From NCBI RefSeq assembly GCF_016786325.1, contig NZ_JADWYU010000193.1:1-35681 (forward strand): a DNA stretch of 35,681 nucleotides, given 5' to 3'. Positions 13,159 through 21,617 of the stretch are shown here, piece after piece. Numbering within the stretch: position 1 is the first letter of the stretch; each line of letters starts with the position of its first letter. The notes under the pieces are model-generated. The model saw only the letters and a list, made by a program, of their open reading frames with translations, was not told the DNA's origin and did no database searches. This DNA comes from Frankia nepalensis. Its GTDB lineage: Bacteria; Actinomycetota; Actinomycetes; Frankiales; Frankiaceae. A program made the position numbers and the translations under genes.

Positions 13159-15519
13159 ATGTCGGTCGTGGTGCGGCTGCTCGGCCATGTGGACGTGACA
13201 GTGGACGGCTCGCCGCGCCCGGTGCCCGGCCTGCGGCGCAAGGCCGTCCTGGCGCGGCTGGCGTTGCGGCTGGGCGAGGTCGTCAGCGCCGACCAGCTGA
13301 TCGACGCGGTGTGGGACGGGAAGCCTCCGACGACGGCGGTGAACTCGCTGCAGAGCCACGTGTCCGCGCTGCGGCGCCTGCTCGGAGTGCCGGACGCGAT
13401 CCGCGCGCAGGCCCCGGGCTACGTGCTGGGCGCCGTGACGACCGACCTTCGCCTGTCCGAAGGACTCGTCGCGCGCGGCCGCGACGCCGCCAGCCCGGCC
13501 GATCGGCTGGCGGCCCTGGAACAGGCCCTGGACCTGTGGCGCGGCCAGCCGCTGGTCGACGTCGCCCGGCTTTCCTGGTTCTCCGACGAGGCGCCCCGAC
13601 TGGAGCGCGCGCGGCGGTCGGCTGAGCGGGCCGCCGTCGAGTGCCGACTGGTGCTTGGCCAGCACGCCGCGCTGGTGCCCGAGCTGACGAGGCTGTGCGA
13701 GCTGCACCCTTTCGACGAGGAGCAGCATGGCCACCTGATGCTCGCGCTCTACCGGTGCGGGCGGCAGGCCGAGGCGCTGGCGGTTTTTCATCGGCTGCGG
13801 GCGCGGCTCGGCGACGAGCTCGGGATCGACCCGGGTGGCCCGGCCCGCGACCTGCAGGCCGCGATCCTGCGTCAGGACCCCGGCCTCGCCCACGCGCCGT
13901 CGCCGGAGCGATCCGGGGCGCCGGCCGGTGCCGGCACGCCGCCCACCGGGCGGGCCCGCGCCACGCGACTCGTGGAACGGGCCGAGGAGATCGCGCTCCT
14001 CGACCGCGCGCTCGCTGAGGTGCAGGTCTCCCGTGCCGGGAGAATATTGATCTTCGAAGGTTCCGGTGGGGCGGGGAAGACGAGCCTGCTCGACCACGCG
14101 AGGAGGCGCGCCGCCGAACGAGGGCTCGCTGTGATGTCGGCGCGCGGCAGCGATCTGGAGACCGACCACGACTGGGGCTGTGTCCGGCAGCTGTTTCCCG
14201 GACAGGCCGGGGTGGAGCTGGATGCCGCGGCGGGACCGCTGTCGGATCGCGAGGCGCCTGGCGGGTACCGGACCATCGCTTCGCTGTACGAGCGGACACG
14301 CGATCTGGCGGTCCGAAGCCCGCTGGTGATCACCTTTGATGACCTGCACTGGGCGGACACGCCGTCGGCACGGTTCCTCGCGTTCCTGGCCGCCCGGCTC
14401 GACGCGTCGCCGACCGTGCTTGTCGTCGGGCTGCGGCCGGGGCATGAGCGCGTCGGGCGGTTCCTCGCGTCCATCGCGGGTCTGCCGTATGCGACCAGCC
14501 GGGTGTTGCGGCCGCTCGGCCGGGACGGCTGCGCTCAGCTGCTCACCGACACACTCGATGCGGTGCCGGACGAGGAGGTCGTCGACCGGTGCCAGGCGCT
14601 CACCCGCGGCAATCCCTTTCTGATGCGGGAACTGGCGAGCAGGCTGTCCGCGGTGGCCGGCGACGTGGAGCGGGCGCTGTCCGACTGTGGGCCGGGCCTG
14701 CGGCGGTTCGTGTCGCGACAGTTTCGCTGCCTCCCGCCCGAGTCGGCGGAACTGGCCCGGGTCCTGGCCGTGCTGGGCGACGGCGCTGGCTGCGACTGGC
14801 TGGCCAAGGCGGCGAGGATGACACCCCGGGAGGCCCTCGACGCGCTGGATCCCCTGGTCTCAGGCCAACTGGTCGTCGCCGAGGGCGCACCGGTTCGCTT
14901 CTCCTTCGAGCATCCCATGATCCGAGACAGCGTCTACGACTCGATTCCCTCGAGGCAACGTGCGGAACTGCACCTGCGCGCGGCCCAGGTCGCCCTGGGC
15001 GGCCATCACTCGATGACGGCGGCGACCCATCTGCTCCGGGTCCCGCCGGGTTTCGGGGACCTCGATCCGCTTACCGTCCTGAGCGAGGCGGCGGATCTCA
15101 GCCTGTCCCGGGGATTGGCGCGTACCGCGGTCAGCTTCCTGCGCCGGATCCTTGAGGAGGATCTGGCCGACCGGCGGGCCGAGATGATGGCGCGACTCGG
15201 CGCGGCCGAGGCCCTCGTCGATGGCCGCGCCACCGTCGAGCCGCGGTCACACACGCGGTTCAGAGCGCAGGGTCCGGATAGGAGCGGGCGGACCTTCGAC
15301 GGCCAGGCCAGCGCGCTTCGGGCGACCGGGGTGACTCAGGGGCGGCGTACGGGCCCGCCAGGTCCCCACCCGACCGTGGTCAGGGGATCACCGAGGACGG
15401 CCGGCGGCTCCCCTCGGGCCACGTCGCCCCAGTGGCGGACGGGATCCGCGACGGCTCCGGTCTCCCGTCGGCCTGGACGCACCTCAGTGCCACATCAGGA
15501 CCGCCTCAGCGGCGCATAG
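13159..15519 (+). CDS. SARP-type regulator with BTAD and AAA ATPase domains (AfsR-like)
   Basis: A 786-residue transcriptional activator. Residues 1-100 form an OmpR-like winged helix (VVRLLGHVDVTVDG; SADQLIDAVWDGKPPTTAVN). Residues 100-250 are the BTAD (LDLWRGQPLVDV; CELHPFDEEQHGHLMLALYR). Residues about 280-600 form an ATPase: Walker A FEGSGGAGKTSL and Walker B LVITFDDLHWAD. The remainder has a helical SFEHPMIRDSVYDSIPSRQR block. Complete relatives continue with TPRs and often a LuxR HTH. Here the frame turns into Arg/Pro-rich low-complexity sequence after AAEALVDG (about residue 690), so the C-terminus is eroded or frameshifted. Start ATG 13159 follows CTGGGGGA. It precedes the repeat-peptide, MFS and TPR genes on the same strand and is their likely activator. 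Confidence 0.85.
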   Translation: MSVVVRLLGHVDVTVDGSPRPVPGLRRKAVLARLALRLGEVVSADQLIDAVWDGKPPTTAVNSLQSHVSALRRLLGVPDAIRAQAPGYVLGAVTTDLRLSEGLVARGRDAASPADRLAALEQALDLWRGQPLVDVARLSWFSDEAPRLERARRSAERAAVECRLVLGQHAALVPELTRLCELHPFDEEQHGHLMLALYRCGRQAEALAVFHRLRARLGDELGIDPGGPARDLQAAILRQDPGLAHAPSPERSGAPAGAGTPPTGRARATRLVERAEEIALLDRALAEVQVSRAGRILIFEGSGGAGKTSLLDHARRRAAERGLAVMSARGSDLETDHDWGCVRQLFPGQAGVELDAAAGPLSDREAPGGYRTIASLYERTRDLAVRSPLVITFDDLHWADTPSARFLAFLAARLDASPTVLVVGLRPGHERVGRFLASIAGLPYATSRVLRPLGRDGCAQLLTDTLDAVPDEEVVDRCQALTRGNPFLMRELASRLSAVAGDVERALSDCGPGLRRFVSRQFRCLPPESAELARVLAVLGDGAGCDWLAKAARMTPREALDALDPLVSGQLVVAEGAPVRFSFEHPMIRDSVYDSIPSRQRAELHLRAAQVALGGHHSMTAATHLLRVPPGFGDLDPLTVLSEAADLSLSRGLARTAVSFLRRILEEDLADRRAEMMARLGAAEALVDGRATVEPRSHTRFRAQGPDRSGRTFDGQASALRATGVTQGRRTGPPGPHPTVVRGSPRTAGGSPRATSPQWRTGSATAPVSRRPGRTSVPHQDRLSGA

Positions 15520-15543
15520 TTTCGTGGTTCACGACCGGTGAGG

Positions 15544-15562
15544 AAAACGCCGATGGCGTTTT
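15544..15562. terminator. Small A/T-flanked hairpin between SARP and peptide genes
   Basis: AAAACGCC (15544-15551), GAT, GGCGTTTT (15555-15562): a perfect 8-bp stem whose ends are A and T runs, so it can act as a terminator in either direction. Outer complementary CCGGT and ACCGG extend it. It probably separates SARP transcription from the peptide operon starting at 15607. Confidence 0.5.
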
Positions 15563-15606
15563 ACCGGCCGCATCGGACTGACTGCCGAGAAAGGACCAGA
15601 ACCGCG

Positions 15607-15822
15607 ATGGAAACCCGACCCGCCGGGCGGAGTACCGCTACGAGCCACACCGAGATTTACCTTCCGGAGCCTTCGCGGAGGACCCCGGACCGCGACCGGA
15701 TCGTGCTGGCTCCGCCGTGCCTGGAGCCGGGGCTCATGAACCACAACCAGATCGTGCTGGCTCCGCCGTCCGCGGATCCGGGGATCGAACTGAACCACAA
15801 CCAGATCGTGCTGGCTGGCTGA
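15607..15822 (+). CDS. 71-residue repeat peptide, candidate multi-core RiPP precursor
   Basis: Starts at ATG 15607 with AAAGGA upstream; an in-frame ATG further up (15553) is less likely. Residues 1-27 are a polar, Thr/Arg-rich leader (METRPAGRSTATSHT, then EIYLPEPSRRTP). Three repeats follow: DRDRIVLAPP (28-37), NHNQIVLAPP (45-54) and NHNQIVLAG (63-71). The spacers are CLEPGLM and SADPGIEL. The last copy ends the protein. At DNA level the second and third cores share the same 24 bases, while the first differs in the polar half but keeps IVLAPP. Leader plus repeated hydrophobic cores plus Pro/Gly spacers is the build of multi-core RiPP precursors. SARP, exporter and TPR genes are neighbours, and no known modifying enzyme (lanthionine synthetase, radical SAM, YcaO, ATP-grasp) is in this window. 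A signal peptide is absent. Family unknown to me. Confidence 0.55.
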   Translation: METRPAGRSTATSHTEIYLPEPSRRTPDRDRIVLAPPCLEPGLMNHNQIVLAPPSADPGIELNHNQIVLAG

Positions 15823-15902
15823 GCCGTGCGGCGCCACGTTTCGACGGCCGCGGAGGACCGCGTCGCGAAACGGGGCGCCGGCCGCTGAGGAGAAGCATCG
15901 TC

Positions 15903-15948
15903 CCGGCTGGCCTTGTCCGGCCCGCGCGGGCCGGACAAAGCCAGCCGG
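15903..15948. terminator. 46-nt hairpin (attenuator) between repeat peptide and MFS gene
   Basis: Arms of 23 nt (CCGGCTGGCCTTGTCCGG and on; complement ending at 15948) pair with one mismatch and no spacer. There is no T-tract. It sits after the peptide stop (15822) and before the MFS start (15990). Such hairpins let precursor mRNA outnumber the downstream transporter mRNA, by partial termination or 3'-end protection. A smaller stem CGTTTCG/CGAAACG flanks 15837-15872. Confidence 0.55.
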
Positions 15949-15989
15949 TGACAGCTGACAATCCGCCGTGGGCGGCGAGGACGGTTTCG

Positions 15990-17444
15990 GTGAATGACGT
16001 CGCTGGCGGGCGGCCACGGCTGTCGCGGCCGGTCCGGCTGGTCCTGGGCGGCCAGTTCGTGTCGGCGGTCGGATCGGGCGCGACCATTCCTTACCTGTTC
16101 GTCTATCTCCATCAGGCGCGCGGCCTGACCGCGGGCGTGGTCGGAGCACTGCTCACGGCGCGCGCGGTGGGGGCGGTCGCCGGCGCCATCCTCGGCGGGG
16201 CCTGGGCGGACCGGGCCGGGCCGAAGGCCGCGACCTGGCGGGGCCTGGCCGCGGCCGCGGCCGCGACGGCCGCCCTCGCCCTGGTGCGGGACCCGGTCCT
16301 GGGCGTCGTCGTCCTCGCGGCCTTCGGGGTAGCCCTGGCCGCGGCCACGACCTCGATGTACGCGCTGCTGGGCGCCGCCGCCTCCGCCGAGGAACGACCG
16401 CGGGCCTTCGGCCTGAACTACCTGCTGACCAATGCCGGCGGGGCCGGCGGCGCGGTCCTGGCCGCGCTGGCGCTGGCCGTCTGGCCCGCGGCCGCGGCCT
16501 ACCCCGTGCTGTACCTGGCGGACGCGGCCACCTTCGCGTTCTTCGCGGTCCTCATCGCCGGCCAGGTGGCGCCCGCGGGCACGTCGCCGGCCCGGGAGAC
16601 GCCGGCGGAGGCCGCCGAGCGGCCGGGGTACCGGATGGTCGCCGCCGATCCCGCCCTTCGCTGGCTGGTCGTCGTCACCTTCGCCCTGGTGGCCGCGGGC
16701 CACAGCCAGATGCACGCGAGCATTCCCGTCGTCGCGGCCGCGCGCGAACTGCCCACCGCCGGGCTGGGATGGGTGTACGCCGCGAACATGGCCGCGGTCG
16801 TGCTGCTGGCGGCCCCGGTCCGGCGGCTGTCCGCTCGCTGGCGGCGAACCTCCAGCCTGCTCCTCGCGATCGGCCTCATGGTGGCCGCCTGGATGTTGGC
16901 GCAGACCTGCGGGAGCCTTGGCATCCCGGCACTCGTGGCCGCCGGTGTCGTGTTCGCCGGCGCCGAGGTCTTCCTCGCTCCGGTGCTGGCCGCGACGGTG
17001 AACGACCTCGCGCCGCCTGCCCTGCGCGGCCGCTACAACGGGATGCACACACTCGCCTGGACCGCCGGCTGGCTGAGCGGCACCGCCGCCACGGCGGCCC
17101 TGCTGGCCGTCGGCGCCACCGAGCTGGTCTTCCCCCTGCTCGTTCTCGTACTCGCGTTCACGGCGCTGGCGGTCCGCCCCCTGCGCCGCCATCTCCCACC
17201 CGCCCTGGACCAGTTGCCGCGACTCGGGGCCGACCCCGGCGCGGAACGCGGGGCGGGCCTTGGGCAGCCCGCGACGCCTCCCGAGGCCGCTGTGCCTCCC
17301 GAGGCCGTGGTTCCTGCCGAGGCCGCGGAGGCTCTGGAGCCAGCGGCGCCCAGGGAGACGGCGCCCCGGAACACGGCGGGCCGCGTGTTGGCCAGCCACG
17401 GCGCGGACGGGCCGCGCACTCGGAGGGAAGCGGTGCACCCATGA
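15990..17444 (+). CDS. Major facilitator superfamily transporter
   Basis: A 484-residue membrane protein of MFS type with about 12 hydrophobic segments, beginning after LSRPVRLVLGGQFVSAVGSG. Between helices 2 and 3 the segment GGAWADRAGPKAATWRG matches the MFS signature GxxxDRxGxR. A similar loop RGRYNGMHTLAWTAGWLSG lies in the C-terminal half. The last 80 residues are a cytoplasmic Ala/Pro/Glu-rich tail. I chose GTG 15990 because GAGGA stands eight bases before it; earlier in-frame starts would overlap the peptide gene and the hairpin. The stop overlaps the TPR gene start (ATGA). As neighbour of the repeat peptide it could export the mature product; the substrate is otherwise unknown. Confidence 0.82.
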   Translation: MNDVAGGRPRLSRPVRLVLGGQFVSAVGSGATIPYLFVYLHQARGLTAGVVGALLTARAVGAVAGAILGGAWADRAGPKAATWRGLAAAAAATAALALVRDPVLGVVVLAAFGVALAAATTSMYALLGAAASAEERPRAFGLNYLLTNAGGAGGAVLAALALAVWPAAAAYPVLYLADAATFAFFAVLIAGQVAPAGTSPARETPAEAAERPGYRMVAADPALRWLVVVTFALVAAGHSQMHASIPVVAAARELPTAGLGWVYAANMAAVVLLAAPVRRLSARWRRTSSLLLAIGLMVAAWMLAQTCGSLGIPALVAAGVVFAGAEVFLAPVLAATVNDLAPPALRGRYNGMHTLAWTAGWLSGTAATAALLAVGATELVFPLLVLVLAFTALAVRPLRRHLPPALDQLPRLGADPGAERGAGLGQPATPPEAAVPPEAVVPAEAAEALEPAAPRETAPRNTAGRVLASHGADGPRTRREAVHP

Positions 17445-18391
17445 ACCAGCGAACCGGCGGCCTCGGCGGGTCCGCCCCGGTGATCGATCCGGCCGAGGAC
17501 CGGCTGCGTGCGAGGATCCGCCGCGCCCCGGCGACGCCGGATGGCACCAGGGAACGGCTCGACGGCCAGCGGGCGCTGGCCGCGCACTGGCGCCACCGGG
17601 GTGACTACCGCCGCGCCGGCCTGCTCCTCACCCTCACCCTCGCCGGCGCGGACGCGCTTGTCGACCGGCCCAACCTGCTGGCGGCGAGGATCTGCACCGA
17701 GATCGGCGTGCTCGGCAAGTACGCCGGCCACTTCGCGCGGGCCGAGCGGTCCTACCAGCGCGCCCTGGAGATCTTCCAGGAGGCTCATGGTGCCGAGCAC
17801 GACACGGTCGCGACGATCTGTCACAACCTCGGCGGGCTGGCGCACGCTCGTGGGCACCACGTCGGCGGCGAGGTGTGGGCCCGTCGTGCCGTCGAGATCC
17901 GCGTCCGGATCCACGGCCCGGATCACGTCGACGTCGCCGCCGACCGCGGCGCCTGGGCGGCGCTGCTCGACGGATGCGGCCGCCACGACGAGGCCGAGGC
18001 GCAGCTCCGCGCGGCGCTGGCCGTCTTTCGGCGTGCCTATGGCGACGAGCACTACGAGGTCGCGGTGACGCTGCACAACCTCGCGGCCCTTCGGCAGCGT
18101 CGTGGCTGGTTCCCGGAGGCGATCGAGGGCTTCCGCGAGGCGCTGGCGCTCAAGGAACGGCTCCTGGGCGTCGATCATCCGGATCTCGCACCCACCCTCG
18201 TCAACCTCGCGACCGCGTACCGGCATCTGCGCCGTGGGTCGTCCGCCGGAGCGCACTACGCGCGCGCCGTCGCGGTGCTCAGCGACCGCGTCGACCCAGA
18301 CCACCCCCTTCTGGCCGCCGCCCAGGACGGCCTCGCCGCCGTGGCAACCGGGCGCGTGTCCCGGGTTCCATCCGGCCTCGGACACGGATAG
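17441..18391 (+). CDS. Tetratricopeptide repeat protein
   Basis: A 316-residue cytoplasmic protein with four or five kinesin-light-chain type TPR units of about 42 residues: HFARAERSYQRALEIFQEAH, TICHNLGGLAHARGHHVGGE, RHDEAEAQLRAALAVFRRAY, TLHNLAALRQRRGWFPEAIE and TLVNLATAYRHLRRGSSAGA. The repeated GxDHPxxA and HNLGxL elements are typical. Such repeats bind peptides or protein partners. ATG 17441 overlaps the MFS stop by four bases, so it is translated with the transporter. It may be a scaffold or leader-binding partner for the repeat peptide; this is inference from context. Confidence 0.8.
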   Translation: MNQRTGGLGGSAPVIDPAEDRLRARIRRAPATPDGTRERLDGQRALAAHWRHRGDYRRAGLLLTLTLAGADALVDRPNLLAARICTEIGVLGKYAGHFARAERSYQRALEIFQEAHGAEHDTVATICHNLGGLAHARGHHVGGEVWARRAVEIRVRIHGPDHVDVAADRGAWAALLDGCGRHDEAEAQLRAALAVFRRAYGDEHYEVAVTLHNLAALRQRRGWFPEAIEGFREALALKERLLGVDHPDLAPTLVNLATAYRHLRRGSSAGAHYARAVAVLSDRVDPDHPLLAAAQDGLAAVATGRVSRVPSGLGHG

Positions 18392-18405
18392 CCGAGGCCG
18401 GATGG
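18368..18405. terminator. Bidirectional terminator hairpin
   Basis: CCATCCGGCCTCGG (18368-18381) pairs perfectly with CCGAGGCCGGATGG (18392-18405) around a 10-nt loop. It lies over the TPR stop and just before the stop of the convergent RCC1 gene, so it can end both transcripts. Confidence 0.75.
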
Positions 18406-18413
18406 TGGTCGGG

Positions 18414-19757
18414 TCAGCCGCGCTCGGGGGGTGCGTTGATCGGCCTCGGCGGGGCGATCACCAGGCTGTGGCCGACGCCAGCGGAGACCTGGCGGACACC
18501 GGTGAGCGCCGGGATCTGAGAGGCGCCGTAGCTGCCCGCGCCCGAGAAGCCAAGACCCAGCTGCCCGTGAAAGTTCGAGCCCCAGGTCCACACCGTTCCG
18601 TCGGCCCGCAGCGCCATGGTGTGCTCGCGTTTGTTCGAGACCTCGACCATGTCGGTGGGCAGGTGCGTGACCGGCGCCGGGAAGGAGCCGGGCGCGACGT
18701 TGGCTCCCAGTTCGAAGTTGTCGTTGCAGCCCCAGCCGAGCACCCGGCCCTTGTAGCCGTCGGCGGCCGAGACAGCCAGGGTGTTCTCCCTGCCGGCCGA
18801 CACCTGAAGGACATCGCTGATTCGAGGGATCCGCACCGGCTGGGTGTGGATGTCGGCCGAGTTCGTGCCCGGCGCCAGCTGGCCGCAGACATTCTTGCCC
18901 CAGCCCCAGACGGTGCCGTCCGCGCGCAGCGCGACGCTGTGGAACGCGCCGGCGCTGAGCTGGGTGACGTCCTCGATGCCGTGGATCTGCACGGGAGCAC
19001 GGAAAATAGGCCCGAGGAGTGTTCCCAGCTGGCCGTGCTCGGTGTAGCCCCAGCCCCAGACCGTGCCGTCGGCCTTCAGCGCGAGGTTGTGACCCTCGCC
19101 CGCCGAGATCTGCGTGACGCCGGTCAGGCCGGGCACCGGCTTGGGAGTCGCGTCCTTCTCGGTGTCCTGACCGTCCCCGAGCTGCCCGTACCGGTTGTCG
19201 CCCCAGGCCCACACGGTGCCGTCGGAACGGAGCGCCAGGACGTGGGCACCGCCGGCCGCGACCTGGGTGAAGCCGGTGAGGCCGGGCACCTTGAAAGGCT
19301 TGTTCTGGTCGCCGGTCGTCGGGTCGCCCAGCTGGCCCTGGAAGTTCGTGCCCCAGGTCCAGACGTTGCCGTCGTCGTCCAGCGCGACGCTGACGTTGGA
19401 TCCGGCCGAGATGTCGGTCAGGTTGGGCAGGCCGACGGCATTCACCGGGCCGGGCCTTCTCGTATTCGTCCCGTCGCCCACCTGACCGGCGTTGTTGTCG
19501 CCCCAGGCGACGCCCGTGCGCAGCAGCGCGGGCGTCGGCGCCGCGCTCGCGGGTGTCGCCACCAGGATCGTGGCGGTCGCGGTGGTGGTCAGCGCGGCGG
19601 CCAGCGCCGCCGCCCAGGCGCCCCGACCGCGCCGACCGCGCCGGCCGCGCCGGCCGCGCCAGGCCCGGCCGCGAACGCCAGCCGAGCCCGGACGCGAGCC
19701 GGCCACGGCCACTTCCGGCTCGGGGACCGTCCCCAGATCCCCCGATCGGAACTTCAT
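18414..19757 (-). CDS. Secreted RCC1-repeat beta-propeller protein, paralogue 1
   Basis: A 447-residue protein. ATG 19757 follows GAGGAGACG. A long Arg-rich n-region (residues 1-45) leads into a hydrophobic stretch AWAAALAAALTTTATATILV and a probable cleavage site after ATPASA, so it is exported. The mature part has seven RCC1 repeats, each with a WGxNxxGQLG core: WGDNNAGQVGDGT, WGTNFQGQLGD, WGDNRYGQLGDGQ, WGYTEHGQLGT, WGKNVCGQLAPG, WGCNDNFELG and WGSNFHGQLGLG, alternating with SAG...ALRADGTVW segments. Seven repeats make one closed seven-bladed propeller. Two Cys residues (NVCG, WGCN) could form a disulfide. The binding partner is unknown. It is paralogous to 20069-21388. Confidence 0.88.
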   Translation of the reverse strand: MKFRSGDLGTVPEPEVAVAGSRPGSAGVRGRAWRGRRGRRGRRGRGAWAAALAAALTTTATATILVATPASAAPTPALLRTGVAWGDNNAGQVGDGTNTRRPGPVNAVGLPNLTDISAGSNVSVALDDDGNVWTWGTNFQGQLGDPTTGDQNKPFKVPGLTGFTQVAAGGAHVLALRSDGTVWAWGDNRYGQLGDGQDTEKDATPKPVPGLTGVTQISAGEGHNLALKADGTVWGWGYTEHGQLGTLLGPIFRAPVQIHGIEDVTQLSAGAFHSVALRADGTVWGWGKNVCGQLAPGTNSADIHTQPVRIPRISDVLQVSAGRENTLAVSAADGYKGRVLGWGCNDNFELGANVAPGSFPAPVTHLPTDMVEVSNKREHTMALRADGTVWTWGSNFHGQLGLGFSGAGSYGASQIPALTGVRQVSAGVGHSLVIAPPRPINAPPERG

Positions 19758-19838
19758 GTCCGTCTCCTCGCGAGAAACTCCCAAGGAGGCCGGCCACCCG
19801 AGCGAATCCACCACGCCGCGGGATGCCGCCAGGCGGGG

Positions 19839-19950
19839 CCAGCCACCGTCCCGACCGAGATGCCGAGATGAGGACAGTGAACGGACGCACCGTTTGAACA
19901 GGCGTGTGAAGCCACCCGCCGCCAGCTGTCAGCCAACGGACAGGTATTCC
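19839..19950. repeat. RCC1 upstream repeat, copy A
   Basis: A segment upstream of paralogue 1 that is shared with 21468-21580 and 21618-21730. All three hold a GAGGACAGTG element followed, about 65 bases later, by CTGTC-N8-GACAG (19926-19943 here), an 18-bp palindrome-like site. The conserved position, about 175 bases before the ATG in copies A and B, suggests a regulator-binding site. Confidence 0.6.
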
Positions 19951-20068
19951 CGAGTATCCGGGGACGCGCCGCCCCGGAGGACGGCCGCCAGTCGGCGTCC
20001 TCCGGGGCGGCGGTCAGTTGGTCGAAAGGGTTGTAGGACAGCCTGGCCGAGGCAGGTCGGTGGTTACC

Positions 20069-21388
20069 TCAGCCGCGATCGAGGGGTATGTTGCCCGAAA
20101 TGGGTGGGGCGATCGCCAGGCTGTGGGCGTAGCCCGCCGCGACGTGGCGGACGCCCCTGAGCCCCGGGACCTGGGAGGCGCCATAATAGCCGCCCGTGAT
20201 GCCGATGCCGAGCTGCCCGCGGTTGTTCGCGCCCCAGGTCCACACCGTTCCGTCGGCGCGCAGCGCCATCGTGTGCGTCCTGCGGTGCGACACCTCGACC
20301 ATGTCGGTGGGCAGGTAGTCGACCGGCACCGGGAAGGTGATGGGCCAGATCTCGCTTGCCAGCTCGCCGTTGGAGTTGCAGCCCCAGCCGAGTACCCGGC
20401 CCTGGTAGCCGTCGGCCGAGACCACCAGCGTGTTCTCCCGGCCGGCCGAGACCTGGAGGACGCCGCTGAGCCGGGGGATCCGCACCGGCACGGTGTGAAC
20501 GGCGTTCCAGCTCGTCGCCGGCGACACCTGTCCGCAGCCATTGGAGCCCCAGGCCCAGACGCTGCCGTCCGTCCGTAGCGCGACGCTGTGGAAGGTGCCA
20601 GCGCTGAGCTGGGCGACGACCTTGCCGATGCCGTGGATCTGCACGGGAGTGTAGATGACCTGCTGGGCGAGGGTTCCCAGCTGGCCGTATTCGTTGTAGC
20701 CCCAGCCCCAGACCGTGCCGTCGGCCTTCAGCGCGAGGTTGTGGCCCTCGCCCGCCGAGATCTGCTTGACGTCGGTCAGGCCGGGCACCGGCTTGGGGGT
20801 GGCGTCCTGCTCGGGGCCCTGACCGGCCCCGAGCTGCCCGTACCGGTTGTCGCCCCAGGCCCACACGGTGCCATCGGAACGGAGCGCCAGGACGTGGGCA
20901 CCGCCGGCCGTGACCTGGGTGACACGGGTGAGACCCGGCACCTTGATCGGCGTGCCGTGGGGCGTCGTCGTCCCGTCGCCGAGCTCGCCCTGGGTGTTCG
21001 TGCCCCAGGCCCAGACGTTGCCGAGCTCGTCCAGCGCCACGCTGAAGGCGCCACTGCTACCGGCCGACATGGCGGTCAGGTTGGGCAGGCCGACGGTGTT
21101 CACCGGGCGGTTCCGGGCTGTCATCGTCCCGTCGCCGAGCTCGCCGTAGTTGTTCGAGCCCCAGCTGAGGCCCGTGGCGACCGGCGCCGCCGGCGCCTGG
21201 GCGCCCGCGGGTGTCGCCACCAGGATCGTGGCGGTCGTTGTGGTGGTCAGCACGGCGGCTAGCGCCGCCGCCCAGGCGCTCCGGCCACGCCGGGCCCCGC
21301 GCCGAACGCTGGACGATGCCGGACGCGGGCCGACCAGGGCCTCCTCCGGCTCGGGCACCGTTGCCAGGCCCCCCGATCGGGACTTCAT
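20069..21388 (-). CDS. Secreted RCC1-repeat beta-propeller protein, paralogue 2
   Basis: A 439-residue relative of the protein at 18414. ATG 21388 has a strong AAGGAGG site. The N-terminus has the same plan, an Arg-rich region and then AWAAALAAVLTTTTTATILV and a cleavage site near ATPAGAQA. The seven RCC1 units are WGSNNYGELGDGT, WGTNTQGELGDGT, WGDNRYGQLGAGQ, WGYNEYGQLGT, WGSNGCGQVSP, WGCNSNGELA and WGANNRGQLGIG. Blades three and four are almost identical to paralogue 1 while blades five to seven diverge, so the binding surface may differ between the two. The genes lie in tandem on the minus strand, 310 bases apart, each with its own copy of the upstream repeat. The spacing and separate leaders suggest separate promoters. 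Confidence 0.88.
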   Translation of the reverse strand: MKSRSGGLATVPEPEEALVGPRPASSSVRRGARRGRSAWAAALAAVLTTTTTATILVATPAGAQAPAAPVATGLSWGSNNYGELGDGTMTARNRPVNTVGLPNLTAMSAGSSGAFSVALDELGNVWAWGTNTQGELGDGTTTPHGTPIKVPGLTRVTQVTAGGAHVLALRSDGTVWAWGDNRYGQLGAGQGPEQDATPKPVPGLTDVKQISAGEGHNLALKADGTVWGWGYNEYGQLGTLAQQVIYTPVQIHGIGKVVAQLSAGTFHSVALRTDGSVWAWGSNGCGQVSPATSWNAVHTVPVRIPRLSGVLQVSAGRENTLVVSADGYQGRVLGWGCNSNGELASEIWPITFPVPVDYLPTDMVEVSHRRTHTMALRADGTVWTWGANNRGQLGIGITGGYYGASQVPGLRGVRHVAAGYAHSLAIAPPISGNIPLDRG

Positions 21389-21467
21389 TTTCTGCCTCCT
21401 TGCGAGATCTTCACCAAGGAGGCCGGCCATCCGAGCGAACGCATTGCGTCGCGCCGCAAAGCGAGGC

Positions 21468-21580
21468 CAGCCACCCGTCCCGACCTAGCTGCCGGAACGA
21501 GGACAGTGAACGGACGAACCCTGTGACCAGGGATGTGAAGCCGCCTCGCGCCAGTTGTCCGCCAGCGGACAGGCACCTGG
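21468..21580. repeat. RCC1 upstream repeat, copy B
   Basis: Upstream of paralogue 2. It shares GAGGACAGTGAACGGACG with copy A. The palindromic site is diverged here (TTGTCCGCCAGCGGACAG at 21555-21572). Similarity between copies A and B continues down to the two start codons, so gene and promoter were duplicated together. Confidence 0.6.
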
Positions 21581-21617
21581 ATATCTCGCTCACATCGCAT
21601 GGCGCCGCCGCACAGAA

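Noticed and set aside
15717-15989. Upstream extension of the MFS frame
   Set aside because: It would overlap the repeat-peptide gene and run through the hairpin; the residues are low-complexity and the GTG at 15990 has a ribosome binding site.
18414-21388. Regular DNA repeats in the RCC1 genes as a possible CRISPR array
   Set aside because: The periodicity comes from coding RCC1 blades (about 50 residues), without identical repeats and unique spacers.
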